64,000 bases of DNA from Baylisascaris procyonis. Taxonomy: Eukaryota; Nematoda; Chromadorea; Rhabditida; Ascarididae. Location: positions 27,448 to 91,447 of the forward strand of contig JAZARR010000018.1 of the NCBI GenBank assembly GCA_037389465.1. The letters are read 5' to 3'. A program made the translations under genes and the position numbers. Under the pieces are notes generated by a model. That model saw only the letters and a list, made by a program, of their open reading frames with translations, made no database searches and was not told where the DNA came from. Positions 36,501 through 51,300 of this stretch are shown here, one piece after another; position 1 is the first letter of the stretch; the number at the start of each line of letters is the position of its first letter.

Positions 36501-39500
36501 TTACGATTCAATGACCGAAACAAGGCAATTAAACACTGCTGTTGATGTTTATACTGGTTAAAAGGATACCTTTAATCAGACTATCGCTATAGGCCTTAAT
36601 CACACCTTTGAACCAATCCATTTCATATCTACCTGATGAGAAAAATTACAAAACGCAAATCTGGCTACTAAAAATTAGCAGAAAATTAACTGATCAAAGG
36701 CGATAAAAAAGAAAAAGTTCAGTTCCCAGCTTTGTGCATTTTTTCCATCACTTCGAAAATGCAAAAGGAAGAAAAAGAAATGCAAAAAAAGCGATTTCTA
36801 TAGTTTTCATCTCCTCCATCTGTAATGCTTTTAGCATTCGGCATTCCAAAAAATCTTCGCACAATCAAAGAACCCGTCGAAATGTGTGAAATTTTATCGC
36901 GTTTCAGCAATCGAAAAGGGCATCAGGCAAATATTACGAGGATTCCCTTGTAATATATTTATCCCACCTATATCTTGTTATGCAGATATCAAATCCTATC
37001 TCAATGAGAGTGTACATAAAACGGTGTCCCTCTTTGAAAGCATTTCTGAAGTATGCAGTACCAGCTAGGTGGCAGAGCTATAAAGTATCAAGACGTGGCC
37101 GGAATTCAAGTTCTACGATATTAAAATGAAAACTACACAGATATTCAGTACAGGTAATCATTCTCGCTCACAAGCTAGCTCAGCTATTGTTTAATGACGA
37201 GCTGACCCTGACAACTCACAAACAGCGTCATAAATAGAATCGAGGTCTAGGTGCAAACGATGTCGCCCGTATAAAACCTTAATCCCCACTGAAAACAGTT
37301 GAATCCTAATCTTTATTTACCCCATTTAAGAAAATCGTACTGGATCCTAAGATTAATAGTACAAAGCGAGCCAGGACGTCTCTATTGTGATAGATATAAT
37401 TGTTTTTAAATATCAATAAGACTTACATGCCCGGGAGAAAGAAATTCCATGACCGGAAGAGTTGTAAAGCAAAATGAAAACAATCTCCGCGGATGAAATT
37501 TTTCCGAGATACAACCTGTAACGTGTGGTGAGAGTCGGAATTAGTGTTCAGATTCCAAAAAATTTAGAAACAAGAATGATGGGAGGATATACCTAGCACC
37601 ATAACAGCATGGACGCAACGGAAAGGAAGTATTCATCATAGAGCACTCGATTTTGCCCGAAAAGGTAGGCAGGTACTGATCCTTGCCCAAAAAAGTAAGC
37701 AAACAACGACGCTTTACATTGGTAATGTTTGGAAATTAGAGAATGCGATAATATTTTTTGGGGAAAAAACTAACATGTCTTTCCATAACAGCTGGTTGCA
37801 TAGACGCCAGGCATCGTTGGATTCATTGCAATGCAAGAAATTATCGCTTTCTGATCACCAATTTTCTTCTCTGAAAAATTAACCTGCATTCACTTTATTG
37901 TCCCCTTCCAACCATAACGCCAGGGGTAATATCAGCCATATTACTGTAAGGTTCAATACAATACAGTGAATATATCATCCTGCCTAGCTGATGGTCCTAT
38001 GTGACATAGTATGATGCCTACAGGCCAACCTATGCTAAGCAGCTAACTGAGGCATGACAAGACTTAAAGAAAAGATACCGTTGAAAATAGAGCAACACGT
38101 CCATCCGCCACCATTATAAAACAAGTATAAAAAAGTTGTTACATAAAAATCCGACTCACTCCAAGTTGAAATCTCTTTGATCTGACGTCCCGAAGATGTC
38201 ATGTCGAAGATTCGAATAGCCTTCTCATAGCCTCCATATAAAAAACGTCCATCCAATGAAAAACACATCGAATACGCACTTGTTAGTTCATCCTGTATAG
38301 GTAACATTAATTCAACGTAATTTCATCAGTAGACCTCATAAATGAGCATAAACGCGGTGAAATCTTCATAAAATAGAAATGAATTTGATAGTCGTCGAGA
38401 AAAATTTATGAATTTGAGAAAAAAAGACGAATAGTGACCATGGAATTGCAGAATTGTAGAGAAATATCTTAAACTTTAAAAATAACAAAAGAAAATTCTT
38501 TTTTGTGATATATTTATATTAATGCAGCTTTCCACTCTTTTTTATTACTTACAACATCATAAACATAAAGCAGAGACCGTCTGAAGATAGATATACACAA
38601 ATACACATACATTACAATCTATAGTTGGAGTTATTCAAAAAATCACTAAAATCTACCAGAGGGAGATAAATCCTACAGAACAGGTAAAGAATGCCGATTA
38701 TCAAAAAAGGGGGAAAGAAGTGAAAAAAATGAACAAATTGCTAATTGTTCATTCTGAAATTCCACCCACGTAAGCTTCACATGTTCTCTATTGTAAGAAC
38801 AAATGATTGCAAAGATTGCATGATAACAAAGATTCCCTCGAAAATGATTGGCAGTATTTAAACAACATTTCAGGGATTTCGATGTTATCTAAACGACTGC
38901 ATATCAATTCAAATCAAAACATCCTTTGGCGAATCACCACTTTCAGAGCAACGATGATAATTATGCAAATTTTTATCTACTTCCAAAGCAACAAAGACTA
39001 TTATGCAAATTTTGTTATCATGCGACTAATCAAACATATTCCGTTCTCTCTCCCCCCCGGCCCCCACCTTTGAACTTGCTGCAATCAACAAAACGGGTTG
39101 GTCACTTAGTTATTTCAATGCGTGCTCTAAATAGTGGACAAATGCCCACCAATTAAAGAACAATACCTACCCTTTGAAGAAAGAAGGCAGTTCCTTTACG
39201 CATCGCCTTATCACGTCTTCTTTCTTCACCAAGACGTTCGTTCCGCGCCTCATTATACTGCATAGGTGATGCGCTTCCCGGAGTTCCATCGTTAATGCAA
39301 TCCCGTTCGACGGTGCATAAAATCTGCAGAATATATCAGCTTACATTAGTGACACCTTGAAGCCAGCCAATCAACCTTGGTATTGCTACTCGAGAAAATA
39401 TATACCATGTATGCCAACAATATGCAAAAGACCCGATTAAAGACAGCAAATCTGTTGCATCAAGGATGATTTCAAGTACGAGCAGGAATGTGGTGGTATT

Positions 39501-39918
39501 CTAATCTCTTGGCTCATATCCCGCGACCTCAACCACCGGTCGTTAAACTGCATTAGAAAATACCTTTGAGATAGCTGAATGCTGACGCTTAACTTTACAA
39601 GAAAGCACCTAAACTGTTTACCTATAAGATGACATCAGATAGCCAAATTTGATAGACGACTAAGTCTGAAGTGGAAAACTTTTGTTGTAAAATTCCGAAA
39701 TATCCTTAAAGAAAACTGCTCTCAATCGGATAATCTTCAAGAATTACACCCACCTCTTCCAATACGCCATTGACGATTGCCATCCTCTGCGAAGCTTCGA
39801 CGCCTTGGAGCGTTGTCATTCCGCCTTCTTGTTTAATATTGCTTGCAGCTTCCTCCCTTACCGTTGAATTAGCATATCCCGATGAGGTCGCCTCCTGACC
39901 ATCGTTTACCTTCCTCAT
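33517..39918 (-). CDS. WRAP53: WRAP53/TCAB1-like WD40 protein, unit 3 copy, lacking exons 3-5
   Basis: Exons (minus): 39754-39918 (ATG 39918-39916), 39171-39323, 38160-38292, 37775-37870, 35910-36028, 35230-35333, 33879-34010, 33517-33688 (TGA 33519-33517). The last two, missing in unit 2, read TDRYLFSGSSSGDVHVLDLH and LHPAESLIATCSGQRVFPMP and closely match the human C-terminal blade (FLVSGSTSGAVSVWD; LHPSLPLLATASGQRVFP). A ~2.2-kb deletion at about 38568 removes the counterparts of 7610-7777, 7179-7451 and 6530-6688, which is 200 codons including the first WD repeat. All three are phase 0, so splicing exon 2 to exon 6 stays in frame and predicts 357 residues instead of 557. Exon 2 differs from unit 2 at 7 of 153 bases, 5 of them amino-acid changes. 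The minisatellite lies in the penultimate long intron. Confidence 0.9.
34071..34973. repeat. 38-bp minisatellite, about 23 units, in a WRAP53 intron
   Basis: Units are built from TTCCAATTTTTGGAACTCTC plus ACTTCCCGGAAGGCCATG. Variation is mostly single bases (TTCCA/CCCCA, CCCGG/CCAGG/CTCGG). Each unit has two dyads: TTCCAA-TTT-TTGGAA and CTTCC-C-GGAAG. It lies between WRAP53 exons 33879-34010 and 35230-35333. A shorter array of the same repeat is at 1893-2271. Confidence 0.97.
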
Positions 39919-39928
39919 CACTAAAAGA

Positions 39929-42388
39929 AGTATAATCAACCAGGATTGGTGATCAAATGACCATATATTTTACGTTGATAAAGACCCGTCAAAAATGCAT
40001 AACAAAGAGACAATCAACCGATAATTAATTATAGGGCCCTCTTCTGGAGATGTGTTTTGCATAATTCAGTGGCTGGTCTTAAACGCCAACAGAAGCACCA
40101 CATCACAGTAATCTGAAGACACCCATGTAGGTATATTTGAGCACAGACTGCAGCAAAATCGACTTAAGTAAGTCGTCGAAATAAAAAATACGAACGCCGA
40201 TCCGGAAGGAAATGAGGTACATACATGACTTAACAATAACACCCAAGTGAATATAAGAAATAAACTGAACACATCGCAAACCACTTATTGAGATGTATAC
40301 TAGAAAACATCTTTCTATGCTTCGTTAAATTCATAAAGAAAATGATCGTCCTTCTTTTAGCAAAGTCTGGGTATATTGGCCGAAAATATGGTCATCACTT
40401 CCTGCCAAAATTAGGGAAGGGGAAAAAGAAAAGGACAACAATGAAAATGCAATTACAATGAGAGAAAGAGTACAGAGTAGTTTCATAAAGTTATAATTTC
40501 ATTCAGTGGATAAAATATTCATCTTGTGGGAATTATTTTACCCACACGGGGGAATAAATTTGCTGGAAATTTTTAATATTTATTTGCAGAAAAACGAACA
40601 ATATCCCTGAAGGGATTACTGTGTTTAATATTAAACAATTCTACAGACAAATCACGCTAAAAACAAAGCAGATAAGGATATAAATTGTGAAAGAATACCC
40701 TTCCTGTCGGGTAAGAATTTTCGCAATAAAATTTCTGAATAAAACTCAATTTTCAAATTTAACAAAATTCACCTCAATACAGATACATGAAAACATAGAT
40801 TATATTATTAAATGATACATGAAAACATTTTTTGATTAGCCAATCGACCTAAATTTTTCTATGTATGTAATGTCTAAGCAGTTTACTAAACATAAACATA
40901 CTATCATAATCGTCTAATACAAATATATCAAAAAATTCCATCAAATTTCTCTGCCTCCCGTTTATAGCCTAAAATATGATGCTTCTACAGAATGCTACAA
41001 AAATTCAAAAAATTAACATAAACTATAGATGGATCAACGTTATTTCACTGGACTAATAACCAGTCATTTATAATGAAGTAAATTTTCAATAACAAATTCA
41101 TTATATTTATAAAATAAAACTATCGAATACAAAAAAATATAACGAAATAAACAAAACAATCAATTGATATTTTCAACGTTTCTTTGCAAATGACTATTAA
41201 CGAAGGTAACGATCACCTCTAATACAACACCTGAAAATTAAATAAAACTTTATTGTTTAGTTTCTTCATCTAATTCACCACAAATCTGCAGCACTTCCAA
41301 ATAACCTCATATCATTATCACCTTATCACCTGTTGATTCCGTTATCGTCTATCTTCTATCACTTAACTACCCGCAAACAATAATTCAAAACTATATAAAA
41401 TTGAATGATATCACATCCCCGATAGGTGATTTAATAAATTTGTTTCGGCAACTCATTTGAATTGGACCACCCACCGTATCTGTTAATACAGAACAAATAA
41501 GTGTTCATAAAAAGAATCAAAATCGAGATTTGGGCATTTCTTTCAATAGTGCTATATGCAAAGACGATAAAAAAAAATCTTATAAAAATAAATGGTGGTA
41601 ATTATCAAATATTACCGTTACTTTTGTTTATGAAAAAGAATCATTCCCTAACCAATAATAATAATGACACTAAGCACTAAGGCTTGAATTTATTACTAAA
41701 CCTATTTTAGCATAGACTTCAATAAAAGTCATGTAGAGCAATAATGGCAAACTATATTCGCAAGTAAGGCTTGAACCTAGCAGAAGGTGGAGGATTCTAG
41801 GCTCTCCTGCAAAATAACTGACCTTAACTGACTAACTTCCGGTCCCACCAACTATCACATAAAGAGAGATCAAATGTTAGCTGCAGTTCAGGCTTCGGCG
41901 GACTGAATGTTCATAAGAGTCTTAAGAATAGAAGAAATTATAGGGTTAGCACACCTTGCAATCCTTGGTAATGATATAAGGATACAAAAACCGATAATCT
42001 TATGATAAAATGCTATTGCTAATATAAACAGCAATCACATAAATCTAAAACACAATTGGAAATCAAAATAAAATTATAATAAATCAAAAGACAACCAAAA
42101 AATATAAAACAATACGCAATGCAAAGTATATGAAAATATATCGACCATGGCGCATATTCTCAAAAACATAAAAATACATTAGATAATCATTAAACGAATT
42201 CTAGAAAAGAACAGAATTCTTCCCTTTATCACTCCTCTAATCAAGAATCGAAATGAGTGCAAATTCATTGCAATAACAAGACGGAAGCATCACATTATAG
42301 GTGATCAAATTTGTGATATCGGAAAAACAATTTCAAAAATTTATATTAATATAATTTTTTAAACTAATCCACTCTAAGGACCCTTCAA
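39929..42388. other. Intergenic region between RINT1 and WRAP53 (unit 3)
   Basis: Almost identical to 9679-12133, with a handful of substitutions and short indels near 40850 and 41510-41620. No gene seen. Confidence 0.5.
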
Positions 42389-45300
42389 TCATGTATAGAG
42401 TCGTAAAGCGACATCAGAATCCAACTGGAAATCACAACGTTGTTCAAGTAGCATCAATGCACGTTGACGACTTATGACTGAGGCGTCGTATGGTGCAAGA
42501 ATCGTCGCAGTCATCTCCTCTGGTGATTTCTTTATTTCGCTTCGCAATAGCACTGCACTTGCCGTCGGTACTGATAGTAATCTCAATGAGGATATTGCTT
42601 CTTCAAATTTCTGCAACGAAAGAACGTCGGCTTTAATTTGCATATCGATTACGATCTTGCAATTATATTGCAACTATGCAATTATGCCTCAATTTTATAA
42701 TACTGCCTCAAACAATATGCAATTCAATAAATAATGTCGATTACAAACTTATGCACCAATTCAATAAAATTTCATAGTTACGAAATAAAGAGACATATAT
42801 AAAAGTAGGTGATCCGAGCCTTGAGCGCCATCATTTCCCATTCCAATCCTATGATTAATTAATCTAAACAAAACATTGAGTGTTTGCATGCTACTTATGC
42901 TGTGATATACCGTACTATGGCGAATAAAACCCCCAGGAATTCCAAGGAGCTGTGCTTCTTGCCACTGCCGTTTCATAAAATCTCCAAGAAAACCATCTTT
43001 CTTTGCCGTAAAAAAATAAGAGTTTCTATTGTCGCTTCGTGGATGAAAATCGAAGCCGAATGTTATCATTTTATAGATCAATAGCCAACAAATACGACAA
43101 CGAAAAGCACTTAGCAAAGTCACTGAATGGTGAACTAAGCGAATCTAATGCATCCATTTATGTATACTTCATAACTGTCATCACCATCTCTCACTACGGA
43201 CTAGCAAAACAAACCGGGGACTAGCCAAACGATAAAGAGATGCATCGCAACAACTTTTCAAAATCCATCCCTCTATCATTTTCATGAATCCTGAAAATGT
43301 GCCATAGCACAACAAATAAATTCTAGAAATGAAAATGAATAAAAATTACATGATCATCGAGTGCCTCATATATGGTCGTCGCCGATCGACTATATAACGA
43401 ATTCAATAAAGGTATTAGACTGGAAGTGATATCAAAAAGCATTTGTATCGCGCCTTGATAACTGCAAATCATAAATGATAACTCTGAGGCATTCTAAAGA
43501 ATCTAAAAGTCACAAAAGCACAATGCCTTCAAAAAAGGCCAAATCCAGTAATAAATATAAATCGGTCCTAACAATTCTGTTTCTTTCTATGCAGTAACCT
43601 GCGCTCAAATATCATGCTGCTATTTTCTTGAATGTTGCCATTTCCAGCTCTACTTCTACCTCTTCTCAACGAGCTTTAAGATGGATAAAAGGAAGGAAGG
43701 ATTAAATCTTACAAAGGATCATGCGGTCATCAGCCAATACTTAATATCATTTAATATAAATTAACCGCTAGATACGAATCAAAAGAATCTTTCAAACTGT
43801 GTGAAACCTCAGCAACACAAACAATCAACATGACACTAACTTGAAAGAAGTGCCTTCAATGAGTTGCATAAGTGCATCGGCGATCTTCTCGTTAAGAAGA
43901 GAATAAAGCGTAAGTGCGGAATCTGGTGATATCGACGCAGCAATTCTACCCAATAATAGCCGAATCTCAAGCAGAAAAGGACAAAACGATGGAGTTATAT
44001 CTGTTGGTTTTGTTCCCTCCATTGAAAACCTGCAAAATACAAACTGCTATAAATATTTAAAAAAACACTTGTTTATGAAAGGAATAAAATTTGAAACCGT
44101 TTCAAAGAGTTAATTACTAAAAAGTTTCTCGAACTACTACAATTATACTACTAGCTTTAGAATAAGAGAACCATTGTACTACCCAGAGCATCCTATAAGC
44201 TCATCAATCTACCTTATGATGATTCATCTCTATCTTTCCCTTTATTCAGGAAGATGAGATATCCACAAATTTTATCCTTTTCGGTTATTGAAAATACTAT
44301 CGGACATCGCCCACCAGATCCTTCAATTCAACAAAAGATGCAAACCGGCCAGGAAATCACCTTACTAAAACTGTTTTGAAAGCATACCAATCAACCTATC
44401 TGCTCATGTTCTTAAGAATATTCATCGCCTCCTTAATTATAAAATTTAATCGATCATTCAAACGCCCCCTCCCCCAAGTTTCCGATGCACTTACCAATTC
44501 AGTTTCGCATAAGCAGTTAGCTGTACACGAACAAATTGATGAAAAGCGACTGTCATGTCTGTAGCACGTTGTCGCCAGACATGTCTATACATCTCTGCCA
44601 TATCTTCGAAAATACCGCGAAGACGTACATTCATGCCTCTTGTTTGCACTTTTATAAATGCTTCAGCGTCATTCCATTCTTCTAACACACATCCAACGTA
44701 CCTTTAAAAAAACTAATATACAGAAGCTCGATCACGTACCCAAAATAGAGTACAGTCATCTCCAATCACTCAGGAATCCTTAAAGCATGATAATGCAGTG
44801 ATTATTCCCTCATATAAGCCAATATTCCTCAATGAAAACAAAGAGACATATGCTTACTCCATACAAAACAATAAGCAAATGCATCTTAGGGCCGAGATAG
44901 AAAGTAATGAAGGAGTGATTTTGGTTAAGGAATATTTGCCTTTCGATGTTAACAACACGGTTGCTATGAACCTCTAACAGGCTCAAGGCCTAGGCGACGA
45001 AGAATTTCTGCGAAGACTAAATTTCATTAAAAGGAGCAGAATTCCCCTCATCAACTCTCGACCAACAAATGAGTTTTTCGCAGTTTCTACTGTTTTGTTT
45101 CTTGAATCCTCTAAAAAAGACTCAACAATACTCCTACTATTGGATCCGCTCGGCCAATGGTAGCTTTCTCTTCAACCGGAAGTTTCAGATTTCAATAAAA
45201 TTCTCAAAAAATTACCAGAATGAGTTAAGAAGCTGTATGAATGGTTCCTCCCAAGGTGAAGACAACTGCTGCGATATTTGCACCAAACGTAAACGATACT

Positions 45301-48300
45301 CGTCCAACATTAGCACCTAAAACCTTCAATCATCTTCAAAACATAAACGCACCCGATGACAGCTGAAGTGAATGCCAACGAAATTACAAACATAATAAAA
45401 TACCGTCAATACTTCCTACAGGTGAAAAAATACAACGACTACATTTCTTGTTTCCTCGCTAACGGGCTGCATATTACGATCTCTCGGTCCTTGGAATGAA
45501 GAAACGCCCCCCCCCCTCCCCCACCTCCTTTCCACTTCAATAAAGACTACTGCTTTAAAACTAAAAGATTATACACATGTAGACAACCAGCTCAAGCAAA
45601 TAAATACATGCATTTGCTACGGTAACAGTAGATGCTGCATTCACCACCCAACGACATATGCACTCCAAATATACGTAATTTTACAAAATATTTTTCAAGC
45701 GTTCTTTACTATAAAGCAAACTATTAGAAAATTTGTGCCCACAAGTCGGCAAAGATTAGACATGTGTAAGACAGCACCATAAAATATTTATAATAACACT
45801 CAAAGCCCTCGAAAAGCACAGGGAGGGGATGCTTCACGATAGATGACATAATACCACCATCAAGGCTCAGCATCCCTCTGTTCAACAAGTGCACGTCATT
45901 ACAACCCAAGCCATGCGTCAACATTTTACCATCCCATTTTCAGAATGCGACTAGCAATTTCAATCCCAGTAAATCAAAATTCTAGAGTTCAAAAAAATAA
46001 AAAAGAAATTCGATTCACCTGAAGCTCAAGGAATCTCGCTTGCACATCGACGTCTGGCACCCATCTGTAGCGTTCCGTCATCGATTCAATTAGCACAATG
46101 AACTGGTCAGTGCACTCAGGTACTCGATGCTGCAACATACGGCGTCCACTTAACGAAAAAATAAACATAAAGGCATCTTAATATAATCATTTCTAAAAAA
46201 TATAAACTTCATTGCCTAAGCTCCTTAAAAAAGCTTGAAAGCTTAATGCTAAATACGCTTTCCAGTAAGACTGACTAGGCACAATTGGTCACTATTACTA
46301 CTTGAAATATAGGAGGCGCCACATTCTGCAATTTTAGGAATATAAGTAGAAAAAAGCGTCTTAACACGCAAAAAATAAGGCAGCGACTGAAACCGCTTAT
46401 TTATGAATGAGCCCGAACCTTTCATCCTTAACAGCCTCATACTCTGGCAGTTGAATGACGCCCACTCCCAATCCACTATGAATATATTAGCAACAAGAAA
46501 AGTAAATATTTAAACTGACCAGATCGAGGTCTGCAACTTCACTGTATCGATTCTTCCATCGTGCATCACTCATTAGAACGCTTTCGACACCAGTGGTGCA
46601 ACTTTCCTCTCGAGCTCCAGCCAACGATTCAATAACGGTGCCTCACAAAATACACTCAACACTCGACCCATCCGGGACGTATATCCGGCATCTAAAATAA
46701 GCTACCATAAAATTTAAACGACTATGACAATGAGTTACAATAACAAGGAAATTGATTTGTTCGGCACTATTCTAATAAAAGCCGATAGAAATTCTCTTGC
46801 AAAATTCCCACATATCTTTTACCTGCCATGATCTGCGACATATCCTTGTAAAAATCCCTGTCTCATCCTTCATCAGAATCAACAAAATGTAACTTAACTT
46901 GGTTAAGCAGAACTTAAACGAATCAATCCCTGAATCAACAATCCAGCTTCAAAATAACCTGCGAGCATTATGACGGGAATATCTACTAATGCTAAAAAGG
47001 TAATTCGGCTTATTCCTCGTCGATGTAAAAACGCACATATTTCCCACTAACCCTCACCTTAACATCTTATTAAATCGACGCATTTCATATGCCTTACATT
47101 TACCTCACAGCACTTGCAGTGAAACTTTATTTACCCGGCAAGATTGGGCAGAATAGAGCAAATGAATGGAGCAACTATCACTATTAAAATTGTATTTACC
47201 ATTCTATGTGAAAAATAGGTCACTTGAAATTTCATCTAAAAAAGCTTTTCAAAATTTATAAAAACCTAAATTCACTCTTTCGCTATCATCAGCACCAACT
47301 CTTGCCGCTCACTGGAATAAAATGAACGACAATTGCGAAGATGAGAATGAAGCCGTACAGCATTATGACAACGCAAAATTTGCCGTCAATCAGAGAAACC
47401 CGGTCATCTCATCCACCCACTTGAATGAGGTGAAACGAATTAAGCACTCATAACCTCTTCTTTTGCATTCAGTAACAAACTTATAAATGACGCATCTTAC
47501 ATATCACCTTCTATGCAATAATTTAGCCAATATCCTCCGAATCCTTCAAACGAAATGGAAACAGATACTCAACCCCTTGTTGATTCACCAATAAATCAAT
47601 AAATGCGTAAAAGGAAACACTCATAAACGAAAAAATAAACAGTGAACCTTTCAATTCGTTCTCGAATGCGACCGCCTCATCAATGAGATGCGATAAGAGC
47701 ACCGAGTCAGAAGCAACCCTCTCAGCCAAGCAACGAGCTCTCTTCACCGCCAAATCTATCAGCTTTCCTTCGATTGCCTCTTGAGTTGTTCGCGCTTCTT
47801 TCTGAATGCTCTTTGTAACTGCTGCACACATAAAGTGAAGAAGTGAAAAACAAATACCTTTCATATCAAAAGAGTAGAAGGAAGAAAACAAGGTGAGCGG
47901 CTTGAATCCATTCGCCTACTGACAACGGAGAAGAGGGGAAAAGTTGTAAAACCCCGGGAGCAAGTTGGAGAAAGTCTGCGGGAAGTCCAGAAATCAAAAA
48001 GAAAAAAGAAGGAGAACATTAGAATACATGTTTGGCGTTTTCAACAAGAAAGAACAATTTTCTAGAGGGTCCATAAAAATTCCTATGTAAATCTCTCAAC
48101 AATAAAGTGCGAACAGTGACCAGATCGCATCCACAGAAACCACTTCCTCGACTCCAATATATTTCAGATCGGCCCTCTTCATAAGAAGATAAAAAAGACG
48201 ACGAATGCAATTTGCTGATCACTGAGCAATCTTTTTAATATGCACTCTTGCAGCAATCAACACAATTCAGCAGCATTTTCTAAGTGTTTCAGTTCAGATA

Positions 48301-51300
48301 TACGTTGCAATTAATGGTGGCAGATATTTTGCTGCCACTTGTCCATCCGATGCCCTCAATAAAAGTAATATTTCTATAAAACAGTCGTTTAAACAAAAAC
48401 CCTCAAGAAACAAGCAGAGAAATATAAATAATAATGATGAGATAAAAGCAAACCAACTGCGTGAATACGGTTCGAAGGATATCGTCGATGAATTCAGAGT
48501 TCACCTTCAACCAGGTGAGCACCTGAGTAAAGAACCATTCGGGCTTCGTATCATTGTTGGTTCGGAGATCGCCGTAAAAATGAAAATTGAAACGTTTTTC
48601 AAACGGTTCGAAAAGTTGGTGAACGATTTCGCTGCTGAAAAAAAAAAACATTTCGAGGCTAATGGTCATCAAAGTCTTTCTAGTTATTGGTTGGCCGCCA
48701 CATGGATTCCTCCACGTCCATCACAAACAAAATAAACGAAGCAATACTTTACAATTTCATACATACTGCAGCAGTTCAACCTTCAAGCTAAACCTCATCA
48801 AGCAAACCTTCTGACTATACACTGCAATTCCTCCGAGATGGATCAAATGATTTTCCAATTTACCTAGTTTTGATTAAGAAAACAGTACAGGAAACTTTCT
48901 GAGTGGTTAGGTCTTCAATATCACGGAAGGCAAAGCAGAAATAAGAGAATCAAACGAGTTCACGCCACTCGTCAATTTCAACACTTCCCAATTCCATATT
49001 ACGCCTGTTAATCACCATAAATCAAACACCCTTTGCTTCATGAATCCTCCTAACCGATTTCCACCTTTTTTTTTAACTTCAGAGCGGGATTCCTCTCACT
49101 TTTCATGCTTGTATATTGGCCTATGTTTCGATGTTTAGGAGGATAATGGCATTTGGCAATGAAGCACATAAACTTCTTTCAATAGACAAAACATCAGCAA
49201 AACATTCCCCTCGATATTATTTGCACTTATGCCAGTTACTGTTTACGTTTCAGGCTCAAATTTTCATGCATCCCCGATTGTCAGCATCACATATCGACCC
49301 TTCCATGTGGAAAACGTGGTTCAGAAAAAGTGGAAAGTTTTTATATAAAAAGCGCCCATGACAAGTTTTTAAGATGGGCATCTCTAATGCACATACTCCC
49401 CTTCTCTGGTATACTTAATGAAATTGTACATCCATGACCATATTACACCTTCAATATCAACATCTAAACAGCAAACAAAAAAAATTAAATAAATAAATAA
49501 ACAAATAAATAAATAACTTACCCATGTGGGGACCCATCGAGAGATGTTTTTATAAAATGAATACATTTCATCAAAGCAATTAGCTTCGTCCTCTTCTCTC
49601 CAATATTCTGCATATCAATGTATTCTTCCAGTGGATATCCCACATCAGAGAGCGTATTTTTAAGTGCCAATTGAACCGAACAACTTGCACTTTGCATTAA
49701 TTCCTCTCGCCTTGCAGATAGTTCTCCCCTTACATTTGGATCCTGTAAACACCTCAAATGAACGCACTTATTTAGTCCAATCAGTTCTATTAAAATTAAC
49801 GATTTAATCAACTTGCTTTTATTTATATTAATAAATATTTAAAATATCGGCTTTTATTTATATTTATGTCGAATACAAGCAAAATAATCTAAATATTATT
49901 GAATTAAATAAGCCATCAACGAATTCAAAATTAAATAAAATACCAGATCTTCGAAGGAGAAGCTTGCGACTTGCTGCAGTGAACACAGAACTGCTTCATA
50001 ATCGGAAGTGGTGATTGCTGATCGCAACTCATCAGCCGATATCATCCATGCACGTAAGCTCCGCAGATCCTTGAGGCACTTTTCAACTGAGGATAAATAA
50101 GCCAACTTGACTAGTAAATCCATTCCATTCTAAAATGATGCAAAAAATAGATGCTTGCCTTAAAAAAACAAAACAAATACCTTAGATGCTTCAAATGCAT
50201 TTGTCACCTTCCAAATTCCATAACCACTTCGGGAAGCTGATGCTTGATGAGTACAGTTGAGAATTTTTAACAACTTTGAAGTGTATGGAATTTCGGGCTT
50301 ATAAGACCAAGACCGAATGTTAAAATTATAGAAACCGTCAATAAACTACCTAACTTACCCGAGAAAGATTTACCCACATTCATCACCAACAATAATTCAT
50401 TCGTTATAAAACAGCATGCCCTACCAGCTTCAATTCCTTTTATTCTCCAAAGGAATGGAACGCATATAAAGCACGAACCTCTTTCAATGTGCTTACGAAG
50501 GAATCACGTCTCGAAGTGTATTCTTTCATGCTCTTCTTGACCTTTGACCTCATAGATAGCAATTCATCGCGACACTGCCGCAGATCAGCGAGCTTCTGTG
50601 GGAGTTCCTCTCGCATGAAACTCACTTCATCCTGTAAAAACTCACTTCTCCCTCACCAATCAACAACCAATTACATAGAGATGGATCCTCTTATATAATC
50701 CAATCCTTTTCCACACCCGATCAGGAAATCGTGCAATTAATAATGATATATGAAGCAAGAGCTGAAACCAGTAACGGGCTATCCTCATAACGAGTCCATC
50801 GAATACATTCTACTCTAATCGAAGCACAAATCGTAGTAATGAGTTATTTTTTATTGATATTAAAACATTCAAATATCGATTACCGAGTTCGTTTTAATTT
50901 TCTTAAAAATACCTCATTTCCCTTAAGGATAATTTGAATTTTCCTTTATTTACCAATTCTTCAAGTACATACAACCGTCATTTAATATGTAGCGTTTCGA
51001 AATTGAATTTAATGCATAAATTTTCCTCGTTCCGCATCACTCATGTCGGGGATACGCTTCCAAAATGTTCTATTCCTGCCTTAAAGCTATCACCTATTAT
51101 TTGCAACAAATCGGTGCTACCCATGACCTCGAATTTGCTTATCCAGCTATCTTCTTCATTTATCTCATGAATATATCATTGCTTCGATTGATATCTTTTG
51201 ATGTCTTTTATTAACAATATTGTTTTTTTATAAATAAATAAACATTTTATAATAAATAATAAATAAAAGTAAAAGGTATATACCTCACTGGCAGCAAGTT

